Part shown: in pieces, positions 51,729-60,260 of the stretch
How the letters are laid out: every line of letters starts with the position of its first letter
Numbering within the stretch: position 1 is the first letter of the stretch
Origin: Bog-950 sp964631835
GTDB lineage: Bacteria; Bacteroidota; Bacteroidia; Chitinophagales; LD1
NCBI GenBank assembly: GCA_964631835.1
Contig: CAZWAD010000015.1
Span: forward strand, 1-64,000
Reading direction: 5' to 3'
Length of the DNA: 64,000 bases
The notes under the pieces: model-generated
Told to the model about the DNA's origin: nothing
Database searches by the model: none
Seen by the model: only the letters and a program-made list of their open reading frames with translations
Made by a program: the position numbers and the translations under genes

Positions 51729-51845
51729 TTTTTCTAATTCCCTCTTTCTTGTTAAGAATCCAATTTCCAAAAAAAATGACAATTCTATGACAAAACTGCT
51801 TATCATAAGCTTTGTTTTGAACGATTTCAGAGCATTTTCGCGCTT

Positions 51846-52898
51846 ATGGTCAAAAATAGACAAGGGCTCATCATTATTAATCTTGGCTCGCCCGACAGCT
51901 ATTTTGTAAAAGATGTGCGCCAATACTTAAACGAGTTTTTGCTTGATGAGCGCGTCATCGACATGCCTGCCCTGCTGAGACATATTATAGTGAAAGGTTT
52001 TATTGTCCCGTTCCGTTCCCTTAAATCAGCAGCTGCTTACAAAACAATATGGACAGATAAGGGCTCACCTCTAAAAGTTATTACCGAAGACTTTGCAACA
52101 TTGGTTCGTAAAAAAGTCAACCTGCCCGTTGCTGTTGCTATGCGCTACCAAAACCCTACTCCCATGCATGCCCTGAGCGAACTCGAAAACCAAACGGACC
52201 ATCTTGAGGAAATTTTACTTGCGCCTATGTATCCTCATTATGCTATGAGTTCTTATGAAACTGCTCTTGAACATGTTAAAACCAGCATTCGCGCAGAGCG
52301 GAAGGATATTCGATTTAAAGTGTTAAAACCATTTTACAATGAATCGGCTTTTATTTCTTCTCTCGCTAAAACCATTGAATCGCACCTTACCCAACATGAT
52401 TTTGATGCTTACTTGTTCAGCTACCATGGATTGCCCATCCGGCACTTGAAAAAATCGGATACAACGAAAGCACATTGTTACAGTTCGGACAGTTGTTGTG
52501 AAATGCCATCACTTGCATGGGAAACATGCTACAAACACCAGGTGAAAACCACCACTAAACTTGTTGCAGAAAAATTGAACCTCGATTCGTCTAAAGTAAA
52601 GATATCTTTCCAATCGCGCCTTGGCTCCGATAAATGGATACAGCCCTTCACCGATAAAATGTTCGAAACCTTGCCAAAACAGGGAGTAAAAAGGTTACTC
52701 GTTGTATGTCCTGCATTTGTAGCTGATTGTCTCGAAACACTCGAAGAAATGGATGAACGGGGAAAAGAAATTTTTATAGGTAACGGGGGTGAGGTATTTG
52801 AACGGGTACTCTGCCTTAATACTTCTGCCGACTGGGTGGAAACATTTTGCTTTTATGTAAATCACGCTGAAACAGATTCTAAAAATCTTTGGAACTAA
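51846..52898 (+). CDS. hemH: Ferrochelatase
   Basis: HemH inserts Fe2+ into protoporphyrin IX to make protoheme. Motifs are GLIIINLGSPDSYFVKDVRQYLNEFL at the N-terminus, VAMRYQNPTPMHALSEL, LLAPMYPHYAMSSYET, the catalytic-His segment LFSYHGLPIRHLKKSD, FQSRLGSDKWIQPFTD and the acidic motif VVCPAFVADCLETLEEM. About 350 aa, full length. It is divergent from the hemA-L run and convergent with hemJ (1-bp gap), so the final three steps (hemF, hemJ, hemH) are served by three different transcripts. Confidence 0.96.
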   Translation: MVKNRQGLIIINLGSPDSYFVKDVRQYLNEFLLDERVIDMPALLRHIIVKGFIVPFRSLKSAAAYKTIWTDKGSPLKVITEDFATLVRKKVNLPVAVAMRYQNPTPMHALSELENQTDHLEEILLAPMYPHYAMSSYETALEHVKTSIRAERKDIRFKVLKPFYNESAFISSLAKTIESHLTQHDFDAYLFSYHGLPIRHLKKSDTTKAHCYSSDSCCEMPSLAWETCYKHQVKTTTKLVAEKLNLDSSKVKISFQSRLGSDKWIQPFTDKMFETLPKQGVKRLLVVCPAFVADCLETLEEMDERGKEIFIGNGGEVFERVLCLNTSADWVETFCFYVNHAETDSKNLWN

Positions 52899-52899
52899 T

Positions 52900-53430
52900 T
52901 TACCTGCGAACTAATTTGTAAATGCGTATTGCGCTGAGGAGTGCAACTATAAAAAGCAGAAGCCCTGCAAGGCCCCATATAAAACTTAATTCTTGTTTTA
53001 CCACGGCAAGCATTACAATAGCCACTAAAAAAATTGTTGCCACTTCGTTCCATATTCGTAAATTTTGCGAGGTAAACCTAAATTCACCAGACATTTGCTG
53101 CGTGAAAATACTATGAAGCGAAAAATGATAAACATACAAGCCAACCACTAAAATTAATTTAACAGCAAGCCAGTTTGGTAAAGAGTTGAGTAAGTACCAC
53201 ATCCACCCTCCGAATACAAGTGTGAGTATTGCCGAAGGCCAGGTTATACCATACCAAAGGCGTTTTATCATTACATTAAATTGATTTTGAAGAATGCTCC
53301 TATCGGGTTCAGGTTTTAAGGACGACTCTGCATTATATATGAACAGCCGGACGATATAGAACATACCGCTGAACCATGTTACAATAAAAATAAGGTGCAG
53401 AGCTTTAATATATGGGTACACGACAATCAC
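52900..53430 (-). CDS. hemJ: Protoporphyrinogen IX oxidase HemJ
   Basis: HemJ is a four-to-five-helix membrane protein that oxidises protoporphyrinogen IX to protoporphyrin IX. The 176-aa sequence has the family's opening IKALHLIFIVTWFSGMFYIVRLFIYNAE (conserved His, Trp and Arg). It continues with MIKRLWYGITWPSAILTLVFGGWM, VGLYVYHFSLHSIFTQQM, LRIWNEVATIFLVAIVMLAVVK and a C-terminal helix. It completes the heme set here. It starts with GTG overlapping the end of the SDR gene by 4 nt, so it is the last gene of the acyl-CoA operon, not of the hem operon. Confidence 0.88.
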   Translation of the reverse strand: MIVVYPYIKALHLIFIVTWFSGMFYIVRLFIYNAESSLKPEPDRSILQNQFNVMIKRLWYGITWPSAILTLVFGGWMWYLLNSLPNWLAVKLILVVGLYVYHFSLHSIFTQQMSGEFRFTSQNLRIWNEVATIFLVAIVMLAVVKQELSFIWGLAGLLLFIVALLSAIRIYKLVRR

Positions 53431-54197
53431 ATTTTAAACATATCACCCCATAACCTCTGTCCTCCGTCAATGTAAACTGTTTCACCGGTAATAAATTTTG
53501 CCATGGGACTGCAAAGGAAAAGAGTGAGGTAAGCAACTTCATCAATTGTTCCCAGTCGTTTAGCAGGAATAATGTCTTCCAATCCTTTCATGAATTCGGG
53601 CGGATATTGCTCCAATCCTGTTGACTTAATAATGCCCGGTGCAACTGCGTTTACCTGTATATTAAACCGGCTCCATTCTACTGCTAAAGTTTTTGTCAGG
53701 TTATCAACTCCAGCACGAGCAGCACCGGTATGAGCCATACCGGGAAATCCGCGATAAATGTTGGCTATTATATTTACAATATTTCCGGTCTTCTCGGGAA
53801 TAAAGAAATGTTTTGCCATAGTTTGAGTAACATAAAAAGTGCCGTTCAGATTGTTGTTGATTACAGCATTCCAGCCTTTGAAAGAAATATCCTCAACCGG
53901 TGAAGGAAATTGTCCGCCTGCATTATTGATAAGAATATCCAGCTTGCCTTCGTTTGATTTAATGCTTTGTGCTAGTTGTTCAATCTGGTCGATTTCACGA
54001 ATATCAAGAACCGCATAACGCACTTTACCAAACTCAGAAAGTTTTTCTACTGCAGCCTTCAATCTTTCTTCCTTACGCGAAGAGATGATTACAATTGCCC
54101 CTAACTGGAGCAGTTGTTTTGCAATAGCAAAACCGATCCCACTGCCGCCACCGGTTATGAGTACCACCTTTTCTCTAAATAAATTTTCTTGAAACAT
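53427..54197 (-). CDS. PECR-like short-chain dehydrogenase/reductase
   Basis: A 256-aa classical-SDR fold with the nucleotide motif VVLITGGGSGIGFAIAK and ILINNAGGQFPSP. Where most SDRs have YxxxK it reads MAHTGAARAGVDNLTKTLAVEW, followed by NIQVNAVAPGIIKSTG. The missing catalytic Tyr with GAARAGV is the pattern I associate with peroxisomal trans-2-enoyl-CoA reductase (PECR) and 2,4-dienoyl-CoA reductase relatives, so an enoyl-CoA or dienoyl-CoA substrate is likely. It follows the BKACE gene after 8 nt and overlaps hemJ. Confidence 0.85.
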   Translation of the reverse strand: MFQENLFREKVVLITGGGSGIGFAIAKQLLQLGAIVIISSRKEERLKAAVEKLSEFGKVRYAVLDIREIDQIEQLAQSIKSNEGKLDILINNAGGQFPSPVEDISFKGWNAVINNNLNGTFYVTQTMAKHFFIPEKTGNIVNIIANIYRGFPGMAHTGAARAGVDNLTKTLAVEWSRFNIQVNAVAPGIIKSTGLEQYPPEFMKGLEDIIPAKRLGTIDEVAYLTLFLCSPMAKFITGETVYIDGGQRLWGDMFKM

Positions 54198-54205
54198 TCA
54201 TCCGC

Positions 54206-55066
54206 TTATTTACTCAATGGTTTATTCAACATCGCCCTGGCTTCTTCAATACTCGCCACTTCTTTGCCCATCATACGCACTAATTTTGCAGCTGCATCAA
54301 TCAGTTCGCCATTGCTCTTTGCCATTTCACCTTCGGGCAAATAAAAGTTGTCTTCCAACCCAGCACGAATATTTCCATCAATCGTAATAGCTGCCGCAAT
54401 TGCCTGCCATTGTTTTCTGCCAATACCGATTACCTGCCAATGCGAACCTTCGGGAACGCTTGCTGCCTGGTGCAAAAGATTTCTTGTAGAAATAGGAATC
54501 CCTCCCAGTACACCCATTACAAAGCTAAACACATAAGGTTTTTGCAGAAGTCCCATATCTATCAGCGGGGAAGCATTATTGATATGTCCGTTGTCGAACA
54601 CTTCCATTTCAGGAACCGTTCCGGCTTCTTTCATTTTTTCAAGATAAAATTTGATTTCGCCAAAAGGATTTTGAAAAACGAAATCGTGATAAAATTCTTT
54701 CGCTTTCGGTGAGTAAATGGCATAGTTCATTGAGCCCATGTTAAGAGCTGCCATATCCGGCTTCAATGCGGTGATGTGCTGAATACGCTCCTCTTTCGAT
54801 AAGCCAACAGCACCGGTGCTGTAGTTGATGATAGCAGTCGGGCATAGCCTGCGGACTTCTTCCCCAATTTGCCGGTATGTTTCAATATCGTAAGCTGGCG
54901 CACCGCTGTCCTGACGGGCGTGGATATGAAGAATACTTGCACCTGCATCAACAGCTCGTTTCCCTTCTTCTGCAATTTCTTTCGGTGTGTAAGGAATGTA
55001 CGGACATTGTGCACGTGTTGCTAAAACTCCGGTGAGTGATGCAGTAATTACAATTTTCTTAGCCAT
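54206..55066 (-). CDS. BKACE-family beta-keto acid cleavage enzyme (DUF849)
   Basis: A 286-aa TIM-barrel zinc enzyme of the BKACE family. Its founding member (Kce) cleaves 3-keto-5-aminohexanoate with acetyl-CoA to give acetoacetate and a CoA ester. Seen here are the N-terminal VITASLTGVLATRAQCPYIPYTPKEIAEE, the zinc-ligand segment ASILHIHARQDSGAP, INYSTG, LNMGSMNYA, EMEVFDNGHI and WQVIGIGRKQW. Kdd, Kal and other lysine-fermentation genes are absent, so the natural substrate is probably another beta-keto acid made by the adjacent crotonase, SDR and carboxylase. Confidence 0.85.
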   Translation of the reverse strand: MAKKIVITASLTGVLATRAQCPYIPYTPKEIAEEGKRAVDAGASILHIHARQDSGAPAYDIETYRQIGEEVRRLCPTAIINYSTGAVGLSKEERIQHITALKPDMAALNMGSMNYAIYSPKAKEFYHDFVFQNPFGEIKFYLEKMKEAGTVPEMEVFDNGHINNASPLIDMGLLQKPYVFSFVMGVLGGIPISTRNLLHQAASVPEGSHWQVIGIGRKQWQAIAAAITIDGNIRAGLEDNFYLPEGEMAKSNGELIDAAAKLVRMMGKEVASIEEARAMLNKPLSK

Positions 55067-55107
55067 GAAAAAGTATTGATTATTTAGTATATAGTATCAA
55101 GATTAAA

Positions 55108-55926
55108 TTAACCTCTCCAAACCGGTTTCCTTTTTTCAAGAAACGCTTTCATTCCTTCAGCGGCATCCTCAGTTTGAAGACATTCTCCAAGCATTTGCTT
55201 CATGTGGAAGTGGGCCTCGGCAGCAGGAATTGATTTTAAATCTTCAAATGCTTCAAGCCCAAGCCGGATTGCGGAAGGGGAGTATTGGAAAAGTTCATTT
55301 ACCAATACCTGAACTTCTGAATCAAGTTGAGTTGATTCTGCAACTTTACTTACCAAGCCAATTTTCTCAGCTTCTGTTGCTGTGGCAGTTTTAGCGCGCA
55401 TGCAAAAATCAAGCACGGTTCTCGGAGGCATAATCTGCAACATACTTTGCATAACCTGGAAAGGGAACAGTCCGCGCTTTACTTCCGGTAAACTGAAAGT
55501 GGCATTGGCTGAAGCGATTACATGCGTGCAGCCGCAGATGATTAAAAAACCTCCCGCATAAACTGGTGCATGGACTTTCGCAATGCAGGGTTTGTGCAGA
55601 GCATTAAAAACATTCCCGATTGCAATTTCCTCTTCTGGTTCCGGAATGGTGGATGTTGTCTTTTCGCTTTCGCCTGAAAATGCTTTTAAATCGGCACCGG
55701 CACAAAACACATCCCCTTTGGCAGCAATCACAACTGCCCAAATGTTCCTCGTGTGGTGAGCATAGCTTAATGCGTATGTCAGCTCCTTAAACAGAACCGG
55801 GTTGAGTGCATTTTTCTTTTCGGGGCGGTTAAGCGTAAGTGTAAGCAGGTGATCTTTTTCTTCAACCAGCAAATGAGCAAATGTTTGCTGAGGGAGGTTG
55901 GTTATTTGTTCGGACGCGTACAGCAT
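55108..55926 (-). CDS. Crotonase-fold (enoyl-CoA hydratase/isomerase family) enzyme
   Basis: A 272-aa crotonase-superfamily protein: LTLNRPEKKNALNPVLFKEL, VVIAAKGDVFCAGADLKAFSG (oxyanion-hole loop), KPCIAKVHAPVYAGGFLIICG and FSLPEVKRGLFPFQVMQSM. Of the two Glu residues used by hydratases, the second (LPEVKRG) is present. The first, normally in GGGxEL, is absent because the segment reads AGGFLIICG. Simple hydration of enoyl-CoA is therefore uncertain, and isomerase or another crotonase-fold reaction is possible. It lies in the probable acyl-CoA operon, 41 nt before the BKACE gene. Confidence 0.85.
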   Translation of the reverse strand: MLYASEQITNLPQQTFAHLLVEEKDHLLTLTLNRPEKKNALNPVLFKELTYALSYAHHTRNIWAVVIAAKGDVFCAGADLKAFSGESEKTTSTIPEPEEEIAIGNVFNALHKPCIAKVHAPVYAGGFLIICGCTHVIASANATFSLPEVKRGLFPFQVMQSMLQIMPPRTVLDFCMRAKTATATEAEKIGLVSKVAESTQLDSEVQVLVNELFQYSPSAIRLGLEAFEDLKSIPAAEAHFHMKQMLGECLQTEDAAEGMKAFLEKRKPVWRG

Positions 55927-55995
55927 AATTCAAATTTTCGATGGTAGCTAAAGTAGAAATGGTTTTGAATAAAAGAACAATTTGCCTCGGTGAGT

Positions 55996-56586
55996 TTACT
56001 CAACCGGAGCAAAATTCCGGACATAAGCTTGGGTTGAATCAATAAACGGCAGAGGCTGGTTATAATCGGGCATCTGGCTCGGGTAAAAAGTAAGGATACC
56101 AGTACGTGGGGTATAGAACTTAACCAAAAGAGTCATGTATGCAAACTGGTAGGGGTCAGTAGCCACAGCAATTTTTTTAAAACCTAACATACGTGCAAGC
56201 TTAGTTCCGTAAATAGTGTTTTCATTACTGTGGAGCGCCTTGTCTTCCACAAACGTATGGTCCGAAGGGATGCCAAGGGAGTCAGCAAAGGTTTTCATGA
56301 TTTTCCCTTCGATGTAAGGTGTTTTTACTGCCGCCCCCGAAAAAATGATGTTCCTGGCTATTCCTTTTTCATAAAGCTCTTTGGCGAAGAAAATTCGAGT
56401 ATGAAAGAGTATGCGGTTTTTTTCTTCCCGATACGGGTAACCGGGAACTATGATAGCATCATAAGGTGCCTGCTTCATGTATTTTTCGTTAGAACGAGTT
56501 ACGCGGCCCTCCAGGCTGCATCCGTATTGACTGCAGATAAAAACAACAAAAAAAAGGAGAACAAAGAACTTCAACATCATCTGCAA
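55996..56586 (-). CDS. DUF218 (YdcF/SanA-like) membrane-associated protein
   Basis: A 196-aa protein with an N-terminal hydrophobic segment (MLKFFVLLFFVVFICSQYGCS), either a lipoprotein signal with a loose lipobox or a transmembrane anchor. A DUF218 domain follows: YDAIIVPGYPY, RILFHTRIFFAKELYEKGIARNIIFSGAAV, EDKALHSNENTIYGTKLARMLGFKKIAVATDPYQ. Members such as SanA affect envelope permeability, and the biochemical activity is unsettled. It is embedded between the biotin carboxylase (22 nt upstream) and the crotonase (69 nt downstream), an odd position that may only reflect shared transcription. Confidence 0.8.
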   Translation of the reverse strand: MQMMLKFFVLLFFVVFICSQYGCSLEGRVTRSNEKYMKQAPYDAIIVPGYPYREEKNRILFHTRIFFAKELYEKGIARNIIFSGAAVKTPYIEGKIMKTFADSLGIPSDHTFVEDKALHSNENTIYGTKLARMLGFKKIAVATDPYQFAYMTLLVKFYTPRTGILTFYPSQMPDYNQPLPFIDSTQAYVRNFAPVE

Positions 56587-56608
56587 ATTGAGAAACAGGC
56601 AACAAGAG

Positions 56609-58579
56609 CTACTCTTTCATTTTTAGTAAAACCGTATTAGCCTCCACAAACGTTTTCTCTGCCACAAAAATTGCCTCCACCTCACCGTCAGCGTTTGCTT
56701 CGATGGTGGTTTCCATCTTCATGGAATTCATAACTACCAGGGCTTTGCCGCTTTCAACTTTATCACCGGGTTTAACCAGTACCCTCACTATTTCACCTGG
56801 CATAGGCGAACAATATCCGCCTTTTGTATCAATGTTACCGGGTTCAATGAAACGCAAAACCTTTTTTAACCGGAAAGTTACGGAACCGGGATGATGTACA
56901 AAAAACTCTGTTTCGTTCTTTGCTACAAAAAACCTGCTCCGGTGCTTGTTAATATCTAAAAGAATGAGGTTATTTTCGCGGAATATAATCTCAGCCCGGT
57001 AGTTTTCTGTCCCTGCTGCGATGTCGAATGTTTCATTCTGCCTGTACCGGTACTCCAGTTTTGTTTTCCCAGTGCTTGATTCCACTTCAAAAACCTGAGG
57101 TTGGTAGAAAATATTTCTCCAGCCGTTTAATGAATTCGAAGTTTTTTCAACTTCCTTTCTTATCAGCCAATCATAAGCCAGGGCTGCTATAGCTGCTTCA
57201 TGAATTTCTGTTTCAGATACAAGTTTTTTGTACAAGGCAAATTCGCGTTCAATCAGCTTGGTGTCGAAAGTGCCGTCAGCAAAAGAGGGGTTCTGGAGCA
57301 GCTCTTTGAGGAAATCCTTATTCGTGGTTATTCCCAATATGGGGAAGTTGTCCAATACATGTTCCATTTTTTGAATGGCTGAATTTCTGCTTTCACCAAT
57401 AATAATCAGTTTGGCGAGGAGGGAGTCGTAAAACACACTTACTTCCGCACCGGTTTCAATGCCTGAATCCACTCGTGCGGAAAAAGAAAAAGGAGCTTCG
57501 GTATAAAGAATTTTTCCGGTGGACGGCAGGAAATTATTTTCGGGGTCTTCGGCACAAATGCGGCACTCGATGGCATGTCCGCGCGGAATAAGCACGTCCT
57601 CGTCAAAATTCACTTCTGCACCGGTGGCTGCCAGAATCTGCATTTGCACCAAATCCACACCCATAACCATTTCAGTTACCGGGTGCTCCACCTGCAGACG
57701 CGTATTTACTTCGAGGAAATAGAAATTCTTTTGTTCATCGAGCAGGAATTCCACAGTTCCTGCACCGGTGTATTTCACTGCCCGCGCTATAGCCACCGCT
57801 GCTTCGCCCATACGGCTGCGCAGGTTTTCATCGAGCGAAGGAGAAGGGCTTTCTTCAATTATCTTCTGGTAGCGCCTTTGCATGGAGCACTCGCGGTCGA
57901 AAAGATGAAAGCAGTTTCCGTGTTCATCGCCAAAAATCTGGAACTCAATGTGCTTGGCTTTCGGAAAATATTTTTCGAGCAGCAGGCTGCCGTCACCAAA
58001 GCTTTTTTCTGCCTCCCGCTTTGCAGCCTCCACACCGGTTTCCAGTTCCCCGACTGAATTTACAATACGCATTCCCTTACCACCGCCCCCGGCACTGGCT
58101 TTAATCAAAAGCGGGAAACCTATTTCTTCAGCCTCATATTTCAGTCGGGCGATGTCCTGCTGATGACCATTGTATCCGGGCACTACCGGTACCCCGGCTT
58201 CGATGGCAATTTCCTTGGCAGCTATCTTAGATCCGAGTTTACCGATTACTTCTGCTGAAGGACCGATAAAGATAATTCCCTCATCGGCACATCGCCTGGC
58301 AAACGAGGCGTTCTCGGAAAGGAAACCGTAACCCGGGTGAATGGCATCGGCACCGGTTCTTTTTGCCGCATCAATAATTTTATCCTGAACCAAATACGAC
58401 TCGCTGGCAGCATTGCCCCCGATGGACACCGCTTCATCAGCGTTTACAGCGAACAAAGCTTCGCTGTCGGCATCGGAGTAAACGGCAACTGTTTTAATGC
58501 CCATTTCCTTGGCGGTGCGCAGAATACGGATGGCGATTTCACCGCGGTTGGCTATTAATATTTTTTTGATCACACGCAT
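56609..58579 (-). CDS. Acyl-CoA carboxylase alpha subunit (biotin carboxylase + biotin carrier)
   Basis: About 656 aa from ATG 58579 (MRVIKKILIANRGEIAIRI). The biotin carboxylase domain (about 1-445) shows IHPGYGFLSENASFA, the ATP-grasp loop IKASAGGGGKGMRIV, SMQRRYQKIIEESPSP, FYFLEVNTRLQVEHPVTE and HAIECRICAEDP. A poorly conserved middle follows, then a biotinyl domain with the biotinylation site VMNSMKMETT (Lys about 621). This fused layout is typical of 3-methylcrotonyl-, geranyl- and propionyl-CoA carboxylase alpha chains. An ATG 21 nt upstream is less likely. The beta subunit precedes it by 76 nt. Confidence 0.93.
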   Translation of the reverse strand: MRVIKKILIANRGEIAIRILRTAKEMGIKTVAVYSDADSEALFAVNADEAVSIGGNAASESYLVQDKIIDAAKRTGADAIHPGYGFLSENASFARRCADEGIIFIGPSAEVIGKLGSKIAAKEIAIEAGVPVVPGYNGHQQDIARLKYEAEEIGFPLLIKASAGGGGKGMRIVNSVGELETGVEAAKREAEKSFGDGSLLLEKYFPKAKHIEFQIFGDEHGNCFHLFDRECSMQRRYQKIIEESPSPSLDENLRSRMGEAAVAIARAVKYTGAGTVEFLLDEQKNFYFLEVNTRLQVEHPVTEMVMGVDLVQMQILAATGAEVNFDEDVLIPRGHAIECRICAEDPENNFLPSTGKILYTEAPFSFSARVDSGIETGAEVSVFYDSLLAKLIIIGESRNSAIQKMEHVLDNFPILGITTNKDFLKELLQNPSFADGTFDTKLIEREFALYKKLVSETEIHEAAIAALAYDWLIRKEVEKTSNSLNGWRNIFYQPQVFEVESSTGKTKLEYRYRQNETFDIAAGTENYRAEIIFRENNLILLDINKHRSRFFVAKNETEFFVHHPGSVTFRLKKVLRFIEPGNIDTKGGYCSPMPGEIVRVLVKPGDKVESGKALVVMNSMKMETTIEANADGEVEAIFVAEKTFVEANTVLLKMKE

Positions 58580-58655
58580 ATACCTTCTATGATTATACAC
58601 CTGGGAAACAGTTTTTCCTTAAGTGTTCTTATTGTTTTGAGAGGGTATTGAGTTC

Positions 58656-60260
58656 TTACATTCTGAAAACCCCAAACCCTTTTGCTCCTTCAAATTCGTT
58701 TTGGTAAATAACCTGCAAACACAGCTTTAAGTAATTCCTTGTTTCGCGCGGGTCTATCACCCCGTCATCCCAAAGTTGTCCGCTGGCAAACCAGGCGTTG
58801 CTTTGCTTTTCAGCTTCCTGTACCATGTACGAAGCCATTTCCTTTCCCTGCGCTTCATCGTATTTTATTCCCGATTTTTCAGCCGCCTGCCTGCCAATGG
58901 TTTGCATGACACCGGCTAACTGGTCGGGACCCATGACTGCAATTTTTGAATTGGGATAGGTAAACAGAAAGCGCGGTTTGTAGGCGCGACCGCACATGGC
59001 GTAGTTACCTGCCCCGTAACTGGCCCCGGTAATAATGGTAATAGCAGGAACGGTGGAGTTGCTCACCGCGTTAATGAGCTTGGCGCCATGCTTTATCATT
59101 CCTTCCTCTTCATATTTTTTGCCTACCATAAAACCGGTGATATTCTGTAGAAATAGCAGAGGGGTGTTGTTCTGATTGCACAGTTGAATAAACTGCGCTC
59201 CTTTGTTGGATGCATCGGGAAAGAGCACTCCGTTGTTGGCCAGAATTCCGATGCGGTAGCCGTCAATGTTGGCGTAACCGGTAACGAGGGTATTGCCAAA
59301 AAGCGGCTTGAACTCGTGAAACTCCGAGCCGTCAACAATGCGGGCAATGAGTTCGCGCTGGTCGAAAGGCAGGCGCACATCGGCAGCCACCACGCCCAGT
59401 ATTTCTTCGCGGTCGTATTTGGGTTCGGGGAATTCGCCCCTTACTTCGTCTCTTCGGGGTAACACTTCGCTGCCCAGGTTGCTCATTATTTCACGGGCAA
59501 TACGGATGCCGTCCAATTCATCTTCAGCCATATAATCGGAAACTCCCGATACGGTGCTGTGCATTTGAGCACCGCCCAGGCTTTCTTCATCGGTAACTTC
59601 GTTGGTTGCCATTTTTACCAGTGGCGGACCGGCAAGAAAAACCTTGGCTTCGTTTTTAACCATAATAACATAATCGCTCATACCCGGTACATAAGCGCCA
59701 CCGGCTGTGCTGCTGCCGAAAACAATGCTTACGGTAGGCAGCCCTGCTTTACTGCGCTGTGTAATGCCGCGGAAGTTAGCGCCCCCGTAGTTGAAAATTT
59801 TTGCCTGGTCGGGCAAGTTAGCGCCTGCGCTTTCAACCATGTTTATCATGGGTAGCTTGTTCTCCACAGCAATTTCGCCCATGCGCAATCCTTTTTGAAG
59901 TGTGGCATAATCTACCGCACCGCCTTTGATGGTGCCTACGTTTGAGTTAACCATGCACAACCGCCCACTGACAAAGCCAATACCGCAAACCACTGTGCCA
60001 CCGGTGCCGAAGCCATCCATACCCCAACCGGCAAAGGGCAGCAGTTCCATGAAAGGAGAGTCCTGGTCGAGGAGCAGCTCTATTCTTTCGCGCGCCAGAA
60101 GCCGCCCGGCCTTTTTGGTGCGGGCAATATATTTTTCTTCGCCTTGAAAAAGCGCTTCTTTCTGTTTGGCTTCCAGCTCGGCAACTTTTTCTTGCATTAA
60201 AGCATAGTTGCGCTTGTAGCTTTCGCTGTTTACGTTTGCGCGGCTTTGAATAACTGACAT
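58656..60260 (-). CDS. Acyl-CoA carboxylase beta subunit (methylcrotonyl-CoA carboxylase-like)
   Basis: A 534-aa carboxyltransferase that transfers CO2 from biotin to an acyl-CoA. It has FAGWGMDGFGTGGTVVCGIGFV, FNYGGANFRGITQRSKAGLPT, VFGSSTAGGAYVPGMSDY and DEESLGGAQMHSTVSGVSDY. The second half has LFLQNITGFMVGKKYEEEGMIKHGAKLINA and GASYGAGNYAMCGRAYKPRFLFTYPNSKIAVMGPDQLAGVM. These match 3-methylcrotonyl-CoA or geranyl-CoA carboxylase beta chains better than propionyl-CoA carboxylase. With the alpha subunit it forms a complete biotin-dependent carboxylase. Leucine degradation is the obvious candidate pathway, but isovaleryl-CoA dehydrogenase and HMG-CoA lyase are not here. Confidence 0.92.
   Translation of the reverse strand: MSVIQSRANVNSESYKRNYALMQEKVAELEAKQKEALFQGEEKYIARTKKAGRLLARERIELLLDQDSPFMELLPFAGWGMDGFGTGGTVVCGIGFVSGRLCMVNSNVGTIKGGAVDYATLQKGLRMGEIAVENKLPMINMVESAGANLPDQAKIFNYGGANFRGITQRSKAGLPTVSIVFGSSTAGGAYVPGMSDYVIMVKNEAKVFLAGPPLVKMATNEVTDEESLGGAQMHSTVSGVSDYMAEDELDGIRIAREIMSNLGSEVLPRRDEVRGEFPEPKYDREEILGVVAADVRLPFDQRELIARIVDGSEFHEFKPLFGNTLVTGYANIDGYRIGILANNGVLFPDASNKGAQFIQLCNQNNTPLLFLQNITGFMVGKKYEEEGMIKHGAKLINAVSNSTVPAITIITGASYGAGNYAMCGRAYKPRFLFTYPNSKIAVMGPDQLAGVMQTIGRQAAEKSGIKYDEAQGKEMASYMVQEAEKQSNAWFASGQLWDDGVIDPRETRNYLKLCLQVIYQNEFEGAKGFGVFRM

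Noticed and set aside
60110..60130. Possible RNA gene or riboswitch in intergenic regions
   Set aside because: I inspected intergenic stretches above 100 bp for tRNA-like and known riboswitch-like patterns and found none convincing.
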